From an uncultured Anaerococcus sp. (GTDB lineage: Bacteria; Bacillota; Clostridia; Tissierellales; Peptoniphilaceae), in assembly GCF_947253225.1 (NCBI RefSeq), contig NZ_CAMXYR010000015.1, positions 1-30,682 of the forward strand: DNA of 30,682 nt, given 5' to 3'. Each line of letters starts with the position of its first letter. The first letter of the stretch is position 1. Made by a program: the position numbers and the translations under genes. Of the stretch, positions 22,825 to 30,682 are shown piece after piece. The notes beneath the pieces were generated by a model that was not told the origin of the DNA, ran no database searches, and saw nothing but the letters and a program-made list of their open reading frames with translations.

Positions 22825-24015
22825 ATGAAATTAAAAAGATTTTTAGCTGTTTTTCTGGTGGCGGTAATGGCATATTTTGGGTCAAATGCTATCTTAAATA
22901 AGCTAGAAGCCAACCAGGCTTATGGGGATGATTTTTCCTTCGATGATGATGCGGTAAATAAGAATGCTCATGAACATTTGATTCTTCTTGTTGGAGTTGA
23001 CAAAAACTTTAGTGACGAGGAAAATGAGGACTTCACAAGAACAGATACAATTATGCTCCTTAAGGCAAACACAGAAACAGGAAAAATTGAACTTCTTTCA
23101 ATACCTAGGGATAGTAGAGTAAAAATCAGGGATGAGTTCGACAAGGTCAACCATGCCCATGCCTTTGGAGGAATCCAGCTTAGTATGCAAACGCTGAGAA
23201 ATTTCTTGGGTCTTGATATCGACTATTATATCCAAGTAAATTATAAGGCTGTTGAAAATATAATAGATGCCTTGGGAGGGGTAGACTTCAATGTTCCTAA
23301 AGGAGTTAATATTGACCTTGGCAAGATTAAAATCAAGGAAGGTCCTAACCATTTCGATGGCGAACATGCCCTTTGGTATTTGAGAACTAGAAAAATTTAT
23401 CTTACTGGAGATTTGGGAAGAGTTAATGCCCAACAAGGTTTCATGAAGGCTATGGTTGATGAAATTGTAAAGAAATCGGAGAAAATCAACCTTATGACCT
23501 TTATTACTAACTATTTTAAATATGTAAAAACCAATGTACCTATGGGTGTTCTAGTAGACTTGACCAACAATATTAAAAAATTCTCATCAGATAAGGTTAC
23601 AACCCTAACAGTTCCAGGCAATGAACAGACTATAGATGGGATAAGCTACTACCTTCCAGATGTTGAAAAAACTTGGGAACTTGTAGATACTCATTTCAAA
23701 AACTTCAAGTTAAAGAATTGGACTAGGGAAAAGTCGGGCTTTGAACAAGACCAACAACCTGTTGAAGCAAACCCAGCTCCTGTAGAAAATCCACAACCAG
23801 CCCCAAGCCAAGAGGCTCCTTCCTACAATTACCAGGAGGAACCAAGCTATGAATATGAGTATGAATACGAACAGCCTACACCTCAACAACCAGCACCTGC
23901 TGAGGAAGCACCTTCCGAGGAAGAAAAGCCTAAGCCTAAAACTAAGGAAGAAAGTGAAGCACCTGCTGAGGAAGAACCAGTAGAAGACGAAGAAAGTACA
24001 AGCAACGAAGACTAG
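22825..24015 (+). CDS. LytR-CpsA-Psr (LCP) family wall-polymer ligase
   Basis: 396 residues. One N-terminal membrane helix (~5-22) is followed by the LCP domain (~50-240): LILLVGVDKN, RTDTIMLLKAN, LLSIPRDSRVKI with the catalytic-site Arg, KVNHAHAFGG, ALGGVDFNVP, HFDGEHALWYLRTRK, and GDLGRVNAQQGFMKA. LCP proteins move teichoic acid or capsule polymers from lipid carriers onto peptidoglycan outside the cell. The last ~80 residues are a Pro/Glu-rich, Tyr-containing low-complexity tail (PAPVENPQPAPSQEAP, YEYEYEYEQP), probably spanning the wall. It may attach the polymer made by the 859-3469 module, but that is inference. The fni gene starts 8 nt after its stop. Confidence 0.92.
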   Translation: MKLKRFLAVFLVAVMAYFGSNAILNKLEANQAYGDDFSFDDDAVNKNAHEHLILLVGVDKNFSDEENEDFTRTDTIMLLKANTETGKIELLSIPRDSRVKIRDEFDKVNHAHAFGGIQLSMQTLRNFLGLDIDYYIQVNYKAVENIIDALGGVDFNVPKGVNIDLGKIKIKEGPNHFDGEHALWYLRTRKIYLTGDLGRVNAQQGFMKAMVDEIVKKSEKINLMTFITNYFKYVKTNVPMGVLVDLTNNIKKFSSDKVTTLTVPGNEQTIDGISYYLPDVEKTWELVDTHFKNFKLKNWTREKSGFEQDQQPVEANPAPVENPQPAPSQEAPSYNYQEEPSYEYEYEYEQPTPQQPAPAEEAPSEEEKPKPKTKEESEAPAEEEPVEDEESTSNED

Positions 24016-24023
24016 GGGGTAAG

Positions 24024-25034
24024 ATGGAACAAAGAAGAGAAAGAAAAGATGAACACATAGCAAATTATCTCAAAAGTGAGAGTTTTACCGAAAATTTATT
24101 AGATGACATCTACCTCGAACACAAGGCTTTGTCAGAAATAGCCATAGATGAAATTGATACATCTATAGAATTTTTAGGAAGAAAAATCACCATGCCTCTT
24201 ATGGTAAATGCCATGACGGGAGGTGGAGAAGCGGGAGCTGATATTAACGAAGACCTTTCTTCCATATGCGAATCTACGGGGATTCCTATGGCGGTTGGAA
24301 GTGAGGCTATAGCTATAGATGATGAGGAAAGTAGGGAGTCTTTTACCCTCCTAAAGGATAAAAATCTAATAAAAATAGGTAATCTTGGTTCAGAAAAATC
24401 TCTTGATGACTTTATTTTTGCCAAAGACCTTGTAGGAGCTGATATGATGCAAGTTCACCTAAATATGGCTCAAGAACTTGTAATGCCAGAAGGCGATAGG
24501 GACTTTAGGGGTATAGGCAAAAATATAGAAAATCTCTCTAACAGACTCGGAATTCCGATTATTGTCAAGGAAACCGGGTCAGGAATTTCTAAAGAAGTTG
24601 CCAAAGACTTGATGGCAAAGGGAATAAAATATATTGATATTTCTGGTAAGGGTGGCACAAATTTCATAGAAATAGAAGATTTAAGAGATGTTGAAACTGA
24701 TTTTTCCGAACTTTATGATTGGGGCATACCTACAGCCAAGGCGATAATTGACGTAAGAAGCCTATCAGATGAGGTATTTATCATCGCATCAGGTGGGATA
24801 AAGACAGCTATGGATATTGTAAAATCAATAGTTATAGGGGCAGATATGGCAGCTATGAGCGGAGAAGTTCTAAAATACCTTCTCCATGGAGGCTACGTTG
24901 CCTGTGAGGATTTCTTGAAAGAGTTAAATTACAAGATGAAAATTATCATGTGTCTTTTGGGAGTTAAAAATATAGAAGAATTAAAGAAAGTTGACTACAA
25001 GGTTGTAGGTAGACTCAGGGAACTTCTATCATAA
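24024..25034 (+). CDS. fni: Type 2 isopentenyl-diphosphate isomerase (FMN-dependent)
   Basis: 336 residues. It interconverts IPP and DMAPP using reduced FMN. RKDEHI at the N-terminus, VNAMTGG, IGNLGSEK, MQVHLNMAQELVMPEG, IVKETGSGISKEVA, DISGKGGTNFIEIE and IASGGIKTAMD follow the family order. Many carriers use it with the mevalonate pathway, but this window encodes MEP-pathway IspD and IspF, as in Bacillus subtilis where both coexist. The FMN it needs fits the riboflavin import gene nearby. Terminator directly after. Confidence 0.94.
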   Translation: MEQRRERKDEHIANYLKSESFTENLLDDIYLEHKALSEIAIDEIDTSIEFLGRKITMPLMVNAMTGGGEAGADINEDLSSICESTGIPMAVGSEAIAIDDEESRESFTLLKDKNLIKIGNLGSEKSLDDFIFAKDLVGADMMQVHLNMAQELVMPEGDRDFRGIGKNIENLSNRLGIPIIVKETGSGISKEVAKDLMAKGIKYIDISGKGGTNFIEIEDLRDVETDFSELYDWGIPTAKAIIDVRSLSDEVFIIASGGIKTAMDIVKSIVIGADMAAMSGEVLKYLLHGGYVACEDFLKELNYKMKIIMCLLGVKNIEELKKVDYKVVGRLRELLS

Positions 25035-25046
25035 ATGCAAAATAAA

Positions 25047-25086
25047 AAGGGAACTAGCTTTGATATTGCTAGTATCCCTTATTTTT
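25047..25086. terminator. Bidirectional terminator between fni and the telA operon
   Basis: CTAGC (25054-25058) with GCTAG (25068-25072) extends through GGGAA and TTATCCC with a one-base bulge to AA/TT; T-rich tails lie on both strands (ATTTTT to the right; TTTTTATTTT when read on minus). The two flanking genes converge on it. Confidence 0.85.
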
Positions 25087-25345
25087 ATCCTTGAAGACCT
25101 TCGGCCTGTCTTTGCATATTTTCTACAACTATATCGTGGATTTCTCCAAGACTTGCTGCATATTCAAGAACCTCCCATGGTTTGTTAGAATGGAAGTGAA
25201 TTTTAATTAAATCTTCATCACCTACTGCAAGGAGGCTATCTCCTTCTAGGTTTTCTGTGATATAGTCGAATATTTCGTCCTCATCTAGGTTTTCGCCTGC
25301 TATTAGCATTTGGCAGTCGAACTTAAATTCTAATTTATCTGTCAT
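25085..25345 (-). CDS. Stand-alone FakA (DAK2/YloV)-like middle domain protein
   Basis: 86 residues. The whole protein resembles the middle domain of fatty-acid kinase FakA/YloV: FKFDCQML at the start of the domain, GDSLLAVGDEDLIKIHFHSNKPWEVLEYAASLGEIHDIVVENM through the rest. Cys11, His50 and His52 fall where FakA has its Cys and HxH, reported as zinc ligands (recalled). The ATP-binding DhaL domain and the C-terminal FakB-binding domain are absent, so it is not a kinase on its own. SD AGGAGA is good and the length is clean, so it looks like a true small gene rather than a fragment. It is the last gene of the xpaC-telA operon. Function unknown. Confidence 0.75.
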   Translation of the reverse strand: MTDKLEFKFDCQMLIAGENLDEDEIFDYITENLEGDSLLAVGDEDLIKIHFHSNKPWEVLEYAASLGEIHDIVVENMQRQAEGLQG

Positions 25346-25353
25346 ATTGTCTC

Positions 25354-26454
25354 CTATCTATTAAGATTTCTCTTGAGTTCCTCTTCAAGGCTTTTGATTT
25401 CCGCCCTAGCGAGGTCTCTGTTCTTCTTACCTTCTATTTGAATATTTCTAACTTCTTCAATGGTAGAAATTAGAGCTTCGTTAGTGTGTTTTATTGTATC
25501 TAAGTCTATTATACCACGCTCGGTTGCCTTTGCAGTTTCGATAGTATTTTGTTTGAGGATATCAGCATTTTTCCTTAACAAATCGTTGGTAAGGTCGGTA
25601 ACTCTTTGCTGGGTTTTGATAGCCTGTTGGGTGTGATTCATTCCTAGGGCAAGAACCATTTGATTCTTCCAAAGAGGGATTGTGTTTACAATTGTTGTTT
25701 GAATCTTCTCTGCCATTATAGAATTCGAAGATTGAACCATCCTTATTTGTGGAGCCATTTGGATAGAAACCATCCTTGTTAGGTCTAGGTCGTGAAGCTT
25801 TTTCTCAAAACGGTTAGCCTGACTCTTTAGGTCATTAACCTTTTGAGCATCAAGAGGAAGGTTAGAACTTCTAGCTTTATCCTCAAGAGCAGGAATTTCT
25901 TCATTATAAGTTGCCATAAGCTTTCTATTTCCCGCCTCTATATACATGGAAATTTCCTTGTAATAATCTTCGTTGAGTTCATACATCTGATCAAGCATGG
26001 AAATATCTTTCATCAGAGTTATTTGATGATTTTCTAAAGTTTTAGAAATATCTGATATATTCTTTTCTGCTGACTGGTATTTGGCCTTGAGAGCATCAAG
26101 TTTATTTACTTGTTTTTTGAAAAATCCCAAAGGACCTGAGCTTTCTTCTTGATCCATAGACTTGATATCCACAACTAATTGATCCAAGAGACCACCTATT
26201 TCACCAAGGTCCTTGTTTCTGACCGTATCCAAAGTTTTTTCAGAGAAGGTTGAAATCTTCTTCTGAGCTCCTGATCCGTATTGGAGAATTATATTTGTAT
26301 CTTCTAGGTCGATTTTTTTGGAAAACTCATCAATCATTGTCTCTTCAGCTGGAGAGAAGGTTATTTTGTTTTCGATTAGCTCTAATTTTTTATCAATCTT
26401 TTCTAGTTCCTTATCTTCGTTGGCCCCGTCAAGGGTTAATTTAATATCGCTCAT
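25354..26454 (-). CDS. telA: TelA-family toxic-anion resistance-like protein
   Basis: 366 residues, mostly helical and coiled-coil, without membrane segments. TelA family marks: FSEKTLDTVRNKDLGEIGGLLDQLV near residue 70, GPLGFFKK, the long central helices, VSIQMAPQIRMVQSSNSIMAEKIQTTIVNTIPLWKNQMVLALGMNHTQQAI, and TNDLLRKNADILKQNT near the end. The family is linked to tellurite resistance and to bacteriocin or wall-stress tolerance, but the mechanism is not known. It overlaps xpaC by 4 nt (ATGA), the usual pairing. SD GGAG is present. Confidence 0.92.
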   Translation of the reverse strand: MSDIKLTLDGANEDKELEKIDKKLELIENKITFSPAEETMIDEFSKKIDLEDTNIILQYGSGAQKKISTFSEKTLDTVRNKDLGEIGGLLDQLVVDIKSMDQEESSGPLGFFKKQVNKLDALKAKYQSAEKNISDISKTLENHQITLMKDISMLDQMYELNEDYYKEISMYIEAGNRKLMATYNEEIPALEDKARSSNLPLDAQKVNDLKSQANRFEKKLHDLDLTRMVSIQMAPQIRMVQSSNSIMAEKIQTTIVNTIPLWKNQMVLALGMNHTQQAIKTQQRVTDLTNDLLRKNADILKQNTIETAKATERGIIDLDTIKHTNEALISTIEEVRNIQIEGKKNRDLARAEIKSLEEELKRNLNR

Positions 26455-27557
26455 TTGCTACTCCAATCATCATCTGCGAGTCCCTCTTGTTTAAGCAAGA
26501 GATTAATTGTGTCAATTTCAGTCTTTATGTCCATAGCTCTATCATCTAAGAGATCTATTTTCATTTTGTCAAAGGCCTCTGCTATAGTTTTTATTGATCC
26601 TTCAATTTCTTCCATTGATTTTAAAATCCTTGGGTCTGTGCTATTTACAAGCTCAAAATCCTTGTAGGATTCAGAAAGCTTGAGACTTGTCGGTAGGTAG
26701 TAGGTTGAAAATTTACCAAGACCAGTCGCCTTATCGGGATATTTTTCAATTATCTTTAGAATATCCTTAGAATTTACAATCAACTTATCGAGATTTTGCT
26801 TGAAGCTAATATTTTCAATCTCATTTTTGCTTAAAATTATTTTATCCAAGCTTACCATCGATTCTTCTATAATTTCCCTAGTCCTTACTAGGTTCAAGTC
26901 CTCAGGTGATAGGCTTTCATCACCAGTATCGCTTGTTAGATTTTCCCTATAGGAAGGAAGCAGGTCAAGCTTTTCCTTATAGAGCTTAAAGGTTGGGATA
27001 TCTAGGATAAAAATTTTGCCATCTTCAACAATCCTTGCTTGCTTGAAATAATTTTTCCTCATCATATAGAGCAGGTCGTTGGTGGTTTCTTTCTCACTTT
27101 GGGCAACTCCACTTGCTAGATCCCTAATTGAAATAACTGTATTATCCCCAAGTTCTCTTAGGTATCTAATGTAATTATTAGATAGCCTGCTTAGTCTATT
27201 TGAAAATTTCCAACAACCGACCGCAACAGCCGTACCTATAACTAGATTAAGAAAAGCTCCTAAAACCTCTCCATCTAAGAAAATTGGAAATGATGAGATT
27301 GCACTAAGACCTCCTACTATAGATACTATTCTTACAAGGATTCCCAGATCTTTTTGTGGAGGTTTTTGCTCACAAACCAAGGGATTTCTTGTGGCAGGGA
27401 TTTTCTTCTTGCCTGAACTCGAAAAACCTCGTATAGCTCCATTTATTGAATTTTTGATTTTTTCTCCAATTTCGGCAAAAGGAATATCATCAAAAGAGAA
27501 ATTCTCAATATCTTCTGCAAAATCGGAGAAAGATTTTTTATATTTTTTATTTGGCAT
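26451..27557 (-). CDS. xpaC: XpaC-like membrane protein of the TelA pair
   Basis: 368 residues, read from the second ATG because AAAGGA sits 6 nt before it but touches the first ATG at 27563. Two adjacent hydrophobic segments (about 85-105 and 110-128) follow a basic N-terminal region (SSGKKKIPATRN); the remainder is a cytosolic helical domain of the XpaC type, annotated in databases as 5-bromo-4-chloroindolyl phosphate hydrolysis protein, though no phosphatase motif is visible. It heads the operon with telA and probably anchors the helical partner to the membrane. The hydrolysis label should not be taken as a proven activity. Confidence 0.85.
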   Translation of the reverse strand: MPNKKYKKSFSDFAEDIENFSFDDIPFAEIGEKIKNSINGAIRGFSSSGKKKIPATRNPLVCEQKPPQKDLGILVRIVSIVGGLSAISSFPIFLDGEVLGAFLNLVIGTAVAVGCWKFSNRLSRLSNNYIRYLRELGDNTVISIRDLASGVAQSEKETTNDLLYMMRKNYFKQARIVEDGKIFILDIPTFKLYKEKLDLLPSYRENLTSDTGDESLSPEDLNLVRTREIIEESMVSLDKIILSKNEIENISFKQNLDKLIVNSKDILKIIEKYPDKATGLGKFSTYYLPTSLKLSESYKDFELVNSTDPRILKSMEEIEGSIKTIAEAFDKMKIDLLDDRAMDIKTEIDTINLLLKQEGLADDDWSSK

Positions 27558-27584
27558 AAGCATTCCTTTTGTTTTCTTAACTAT

Positions 27585-27590
27585 ATCATA
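27585..27590 (-). promoter_or_regulatory. -10 element of the xpaC-telA operon
   Basis: TATGAT on the minus strand, about 28 nt before the xpaC start. The -35 (TTTAAT at 27608-27613) is weak; the 27564-27648 gap is otherwise AT-rich with no clear terminator for the upstream protease gene. Confidence 0.35.
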
Positions 27591-27648
27591 CTACAAATGA
27601 ATATATTATTAAAGATACTTAAATATATTGTAAATTTAATTCAAGATA

Positions 27649-30492
27649 TCAATCATTCAAGTCAATTATTCTATCGTAGAAGTCCTTGTTTTCGCAAATA
27701 GCTTCCCTGTTGCCGAAAACACAGATATTATCAACAGCCAAGGCCTTTTCAAAATATATAGACATATTTTTTATATCATCAAGGCTAGCCTCTTTGATTT
27801 CCTTGAGGATATCTTCTTCTTTCTTGGAATTTGCTTTTTTATAGTAAATAAAATCAGCATCGGCCCTTTGGGAAGGAGTCTTTGGTTTTAGGAAATTGCC
27901 CATAGTTGATATCTGTTGGTTTTCAAAATCTCTCGCATCCATAACTATATTTTTACAAATCTCAGGAATTTTATCGTAATTTTTAAGAGTTAGGTCTATG
28001 TTTGGATCCCTATAGGAGTAAGTTGCAAATAGGGCTGACCTATCAATAACCATTCCTGCACCATAAGCTCCACCCTTGGCTCTTATCAATTCATAAAGGT
28101 AGGGATTGGATAAAATTGAACTTGCAAGGGAGAGTTTGCCATTATAGGTAAGGCCTAGGTCCTTGAGATTAGCCGATTTTGATACGAAGTTAACCTTGGC
28201 GTCAGAAAGGATAGCCTCCTTGAGGGCTTGTGGCTTAAAGTCAATAGATTTTTTCTTTAAAGCTTTATTTAGGAAGTCAAAACTGCTATCAAGACCTTCT
28301 CTGAAAAGCTCGAAGTCTTTTCTTGAACAACTTATATTTATCTGCAAGTTTTCTGTGAAGATTTTTTTGTAAATTTCCTCAAGTTTGGCTGAGAAGTTCT
28401 CAAAATCATCGCTCGCCTCCTTGATAGCTTCTTTAATAAAGAGGTAGTAATCAATTCCTGTGAGCTTTTCCTTGATGTAAGAAAGCTTATCTATGTGAGA
28501 ATTGTTCCTATTTATAGCAATTAGGTGACCAGAATCATACATGTTAGATTCAAAGACTGATTTTCTTATCCTCAAAAGCTCTATGAGTCTTTTTTTGTTG
28601 GAAAAAAGTGAGTTGGTCAAAAAGTCCTTGATAAGAGTTAGGGATTTTTCAATATTTTCCTTGGTGGTTTTAAAGCTTACCTTGAGGTTGGTTTCGATGT
28701 TATCATCGTCTAACCTTATATTTGAGATGGTAAAGTTTAATCCAGTTAGGTATTGCCAGATAACATCATCGATTTCTGTGTAGGAAATGCTAGTAGTATC
28801 AATAGAGGCCATAAATTCATTGATAAGCTGAGCATACTGCATTTCGCTTAGGTCTAGGTGATTTATGTTAAAGTATAAATTGGCATAGATAAGACCACTT
28901 GTCTCTAGGTCATGGTAGATGTATTTATTAGCGAATATTTCTCTTGGTGTCCTTACAACTGTTGTTGGTACATCCCTAATATCAAGCCTTGGAATACTCG
29001 CCTTTTCTTCTGGAGTATTTTCTCTATTTTGGTAGATAGTGAATTTTTCTAGGTCTTTTTTAATTTCTGTTAGGCTTTTTTCATCCATATCTTTATTTAT
29101 TTCATCAATCTTTACTTTAAAGGCTTGAGATTTTTTATAAGCGTAGTTTGTATCAGGTCTTGCCAAATGAATTAGGCGAGTTTTGTTATTTAAAAAATAT
29201 TTCTTAACAAAGTTTTCGTAATATCCAGTTCCAATCAAAGCTTTTAGGTCATCGAGGATGTCTATAACCTTAAAGACTGCGAAAGGATCAGCATCAAAGC
29301 TCATCATAAGATAGTAAGATAGACCACGATTTACATCATTTAGATTTTCTCTTTGAGCAAAATCGAAGATAGAAAAGGCAGACTTTAGGCTTTCTTCAGA
29401 AATATTCCTACTAGCTTCAACTATCCCTCTCTCTATGATATCTACAAAGCTTTCTATATCCTTGCCGTCAGCCTTTTGGGCTTGGATAAGGACGGAGGAT
29501 CTATTTCCATAACCATTTCTTGCGTAGAAATATTCAGGATTGAGTTTTTCAGATATTTCCTTGCGAATTTTGGAAGAATCCATATTGAAAATAGTATTAA
29601 CCAAAATAGATAGGGTCAGATATTCTTTGGCATCTAGGGCGGAACTTGCTAGGAAAGTATAGGAAAGGTAGTCGGCATTTTCTTCTTCTTTACTTGCTGG
29701 GTATGTTCCTTCGATAATATCTGGATAATAATTTTCCTTAACTTCTATAGGAAAGGTCATATCCTTATAGGAATATTTGCTTAGGTATTGCTCATCTAAA
29801 TGTTTCATCAAAGGTTCGATTTCCATATTTCCATAAAAATAAATATAAGAATTGGAAGGGTGATAGTGGGTTTTGTAGAAGTCTACAAACTCATCATAGG
29901 AAAGGTCTCCTATATAATCAGGATCGCCACCAGATTCATATTCATAGCAAGAGCCCTTGTACAAAAGTTCCTTGATATCGTTATAAATCAAGCTTTCAGG
30001 GTCGGATAGAGCCCCTTTCATTTCATTATAGACAACACCTGATATCCCTGTTATCTTTCCATCTTCCATTTCATAATGCCAGCCTTCTTGGTCGAGAATT
30101 TCTTTTTTCTCAACAACCAAGGGATTAAAGACAGCGTCTAAATAAACATCCACAAGGTTAGAAAAGTCTTTGGCATTTTCGCTAGAAACTGGATAAACAG
30201 TCTTGTCGGGATAGGTCATGGCATTTAGGAAAGTCTGTAGACTAGAAGAAGCCATATCCATAAAAGGATCCTTGGTTCTATATTTTTTTGAACCATTTAG
30301 GACAGAATGTTCCATAATGTGAGCCTTGCCCTTTGAATCTGTTGGTGGAGTTTTAAATCCGATACTGAAAGTTTTATTTTCATCATCTGCTTTAACATAG
30401 ATGATTTTTGCATGAGTTTTGTCGTGGTCGTAGAGAAAAACTTCGAGACCGAGTTTATTAAAGGTTTCTTTATTTTTTAGTGTGTAAGTCAT
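27649..30492 (-). CDS. M16C zinc metalloprotease (presequence protease/insulinase type)
   Basis: 947 residues, the length of two-half M16C proteases such as PreP. The inverted zinc motif HIMEH gives His58, Glu61 and His62, with the distal Glu157 in YNEMKGAL; SVLNGSKKYRTKDPFMDMASSSLQTFLNAMTYPDKTVYP is the conserved block after it. The second half (~490-947) contains the PreP-like region with RAKGGAYGAGMVID, the Arg/Tyr pair used in substrate binding. These enzymes degrade unstructured peptides in an enclosed chamber; with no signal peptide, this one is cytosolic and fits peptide catabolism. SD ACGGAGGAT precedes the ATG. Confidence 0.94.
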   Translation of the reverse strand: MTYTLKNKETFNKLGLEVFLYDHDKTHAKIIYVKADDENKTFSIGFKTPPTDSKGKAHIMEHSVLNGSKKYRTKDPFMDMASSSLQTFLNAMTYPDKTVYPVSSENAKDFSNLVDVYLDAVFNPLVVEKKEILDQEGWHYEMEDGKITGISGVVYNEMKGALSDPESLIYNDIKELLYKGSCYEYESGGDPDYIGDLSYDEFVDFYKTHYHPSNSYIYFYGNMEIEPLMKHLDEQYLSKYSYKDMTFPIEVKENYYPDIIEGTYPASKEEENADYLSYTFLASSALDAKEYLTLSILVNTIFNMDSSKIRKEISEKLNPEYFYARNGYGNRSSVLIQAQKADGKDIESFVDIIERGIVEASRNISEESLKSAFSIFDFAQRENLNDVNRGLSYYLMMSFDADPFAVFKVIDILDDLKALIGTGYYENFVKKYFLNNKTRLIHLARPDTNYAYKKSQAFKVKIDEINKDMDEKSLTEIKKDLEKFTIYQNRENTPEEKASIPRLDIRDVPTTVVRTPREIFANKYIYHDLETSGLIYANLYFNINHLDLSEMQYAQLINEFMASIDTTSISYTEIDDVIWQYLTGLNFTISNIRLDDDNIETNLKVSFKTTKENIEKSLTLIKDFLTNSLFSNKKRLIELLRIRKSVFESNMYDSGHLIAINRNNSHIDKLSYIKEKLTGIDYYLFIKEAIKEASDDFENFSAKLEEIYKKIFTENLQINISCSRKDFELFREGLDSSFDFLNKALKKKSIDFKPQALKEAILSDAKVNFVSKSANLKDLGLTYNGKLSLASSILSNPYLYELIRAKGGAYGAGMVIDRSALFATYSYRDPNIDLTLKNYDKIPEICKNIVMDARDFENQQISTMGNFLKPKTPSQRADADFIYYKKANSKKEEDILKEIKEASLDDIKNMSIYFEKALAVDNICVFGNREAICENKDFYDRIIDLND

Positions 30493-30512
30493 ATATCCTC
30501 CGTATTTTTATC

Positions 30513-30518
30513 ATTATA
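30513..30518 (-). promoter_or_regulatory. -10 element of the M16C protease gene
   Basis: Perfect TATAAT on the minus strand, about 21 nt before the start codon. The -35 position (TCTATA) is poor. Confidence 0.5.
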
Positions 30519-30645
30519 CTACTTATAAGCTTCTTTATAGAGGAAAGAAAACGTCAAATAGCAAAATAAAAAAGTCTATTTAAATCTTGATTTTCAAGGA
30601 TTTTCCAGGGAAAGGTGAAAACATTTTCTAAATAGTGGATAATTT

Positions 30646-30675
30646 TTGAATTTTGCTATATAATTATAGTATAAA
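30646..30675 (+). promoter_or_regulatory. Candidate plus-strand promoter at the window edge
   Basis: TTGAAT (30646-30651), 18-nt spacer, TATAAA (30670-30675); a second TATAAT is at 30659-30664. No coding frame is seen in 30519-30682, so the gene it serves would lie past the window end. A small hairpin (30586-30598) is the only other structure. Confidence 0.35.
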
Positions 30676-30682
30676 TATTTAA

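Noticed and set aside
23710..24063. 117-residue antisense frame rich in Phe, Leu and Cys
   Set aside because: It is the complement of the Pro/Glu-rich tail of the LCP gene; its composition is a by-product and it has no ribosome site.
27599..27648. AT-rich inverted repeats as a terminator for the M16C protease gene
   Set aside because: Only short self-complementary AATATATT runs, with no G/C stem or T tail.
1..30682. CRISPR array, IS element, prophage, tRNA or rRNA gene
   Set aside because: No spaced direct repeats, transposase or integrase motifs, terminal repeats with target duplications, cloverleaf or rRNA signature were found on reading both strands.

Overview
This is a gene-dense, low-GC chromosomal window. 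AGA/AGG arginine codons, strong AGGAGG-type ribosome binding sites, Rho-independent terminators, TPP and FMN riboswitches feeding ECF vitamin transporters, lipobox lipoproteins and an LCP cell-wall ligase all point to a Gram-positive Firmicute (Bacillota). An NAD-type glutamate dehydrogenase next to vitamin scavenging fits an amino-acid-fermenting anaerobe of the Anaerococcus/Peptoniphilus kind; that placement is inference. No rRNA, tRNA, IS element, prophage or CRISPR array was seen, and no gap without a gene exceeds 300 bases.

Layout. 1-736: 3' end of a secreted wall-binding C39-like cysteine peptidase. 859-3469: a self-contained three-gene surface-polysaccharide module (EpsG/Wzy-type polymerase; a CpsC-like co-polymerase fused to a degenerate CpsD-like kinase domain; an SH3 lipoprotein that lacks a normal start codon). 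3505-4161: TPP riboswitch and thiT. 4195-6571 (minus) and 6634-8522 (plus): two divergent ABC exporter units, the second led by a YtrA-type GntR regulator with a perfect inverted-repeat operator over its own promoter. 8659-9558: diacylglycerol kinase-like lipid kinase. 9555-15331: tightly coupled operon carD-yacL-ispD-ispF-metK-mreB-gpmA, joining transcription control, MEP isoprenoid synthesis, SAM synthesis, cell shape and glycolysis. 15479-16144: orphan atypical response regulator. 16205-16993: FMN riboswitch and ribU. 17068-21350: tsaE-tsaB-rimI-tsaD (tRNA t6A) followed by a small membrane protein and an S41-like lipoprotein. 21450-22727: gdhA. 22825-25034: LCP ligase and type 2 IPP isomerase. 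25085-27557 (minus): xpaC-telA plus a free-standing FakA-like middle domain. 27649-30492 (minus): M16C metalloprotease.

Most of this is conserved housekeeping sequence. The parts worth a second look are the dead kinase fused to the polysaccharide co-polymerase, the lipoprotein read from an apparent AUA start, the palindromic GntR operator, the Q-loop substitution in one ABC ATPase, the stand-alone FakA-like domain with xpaC-telA, and the readable on/off pairing of the TPP riboswitch.
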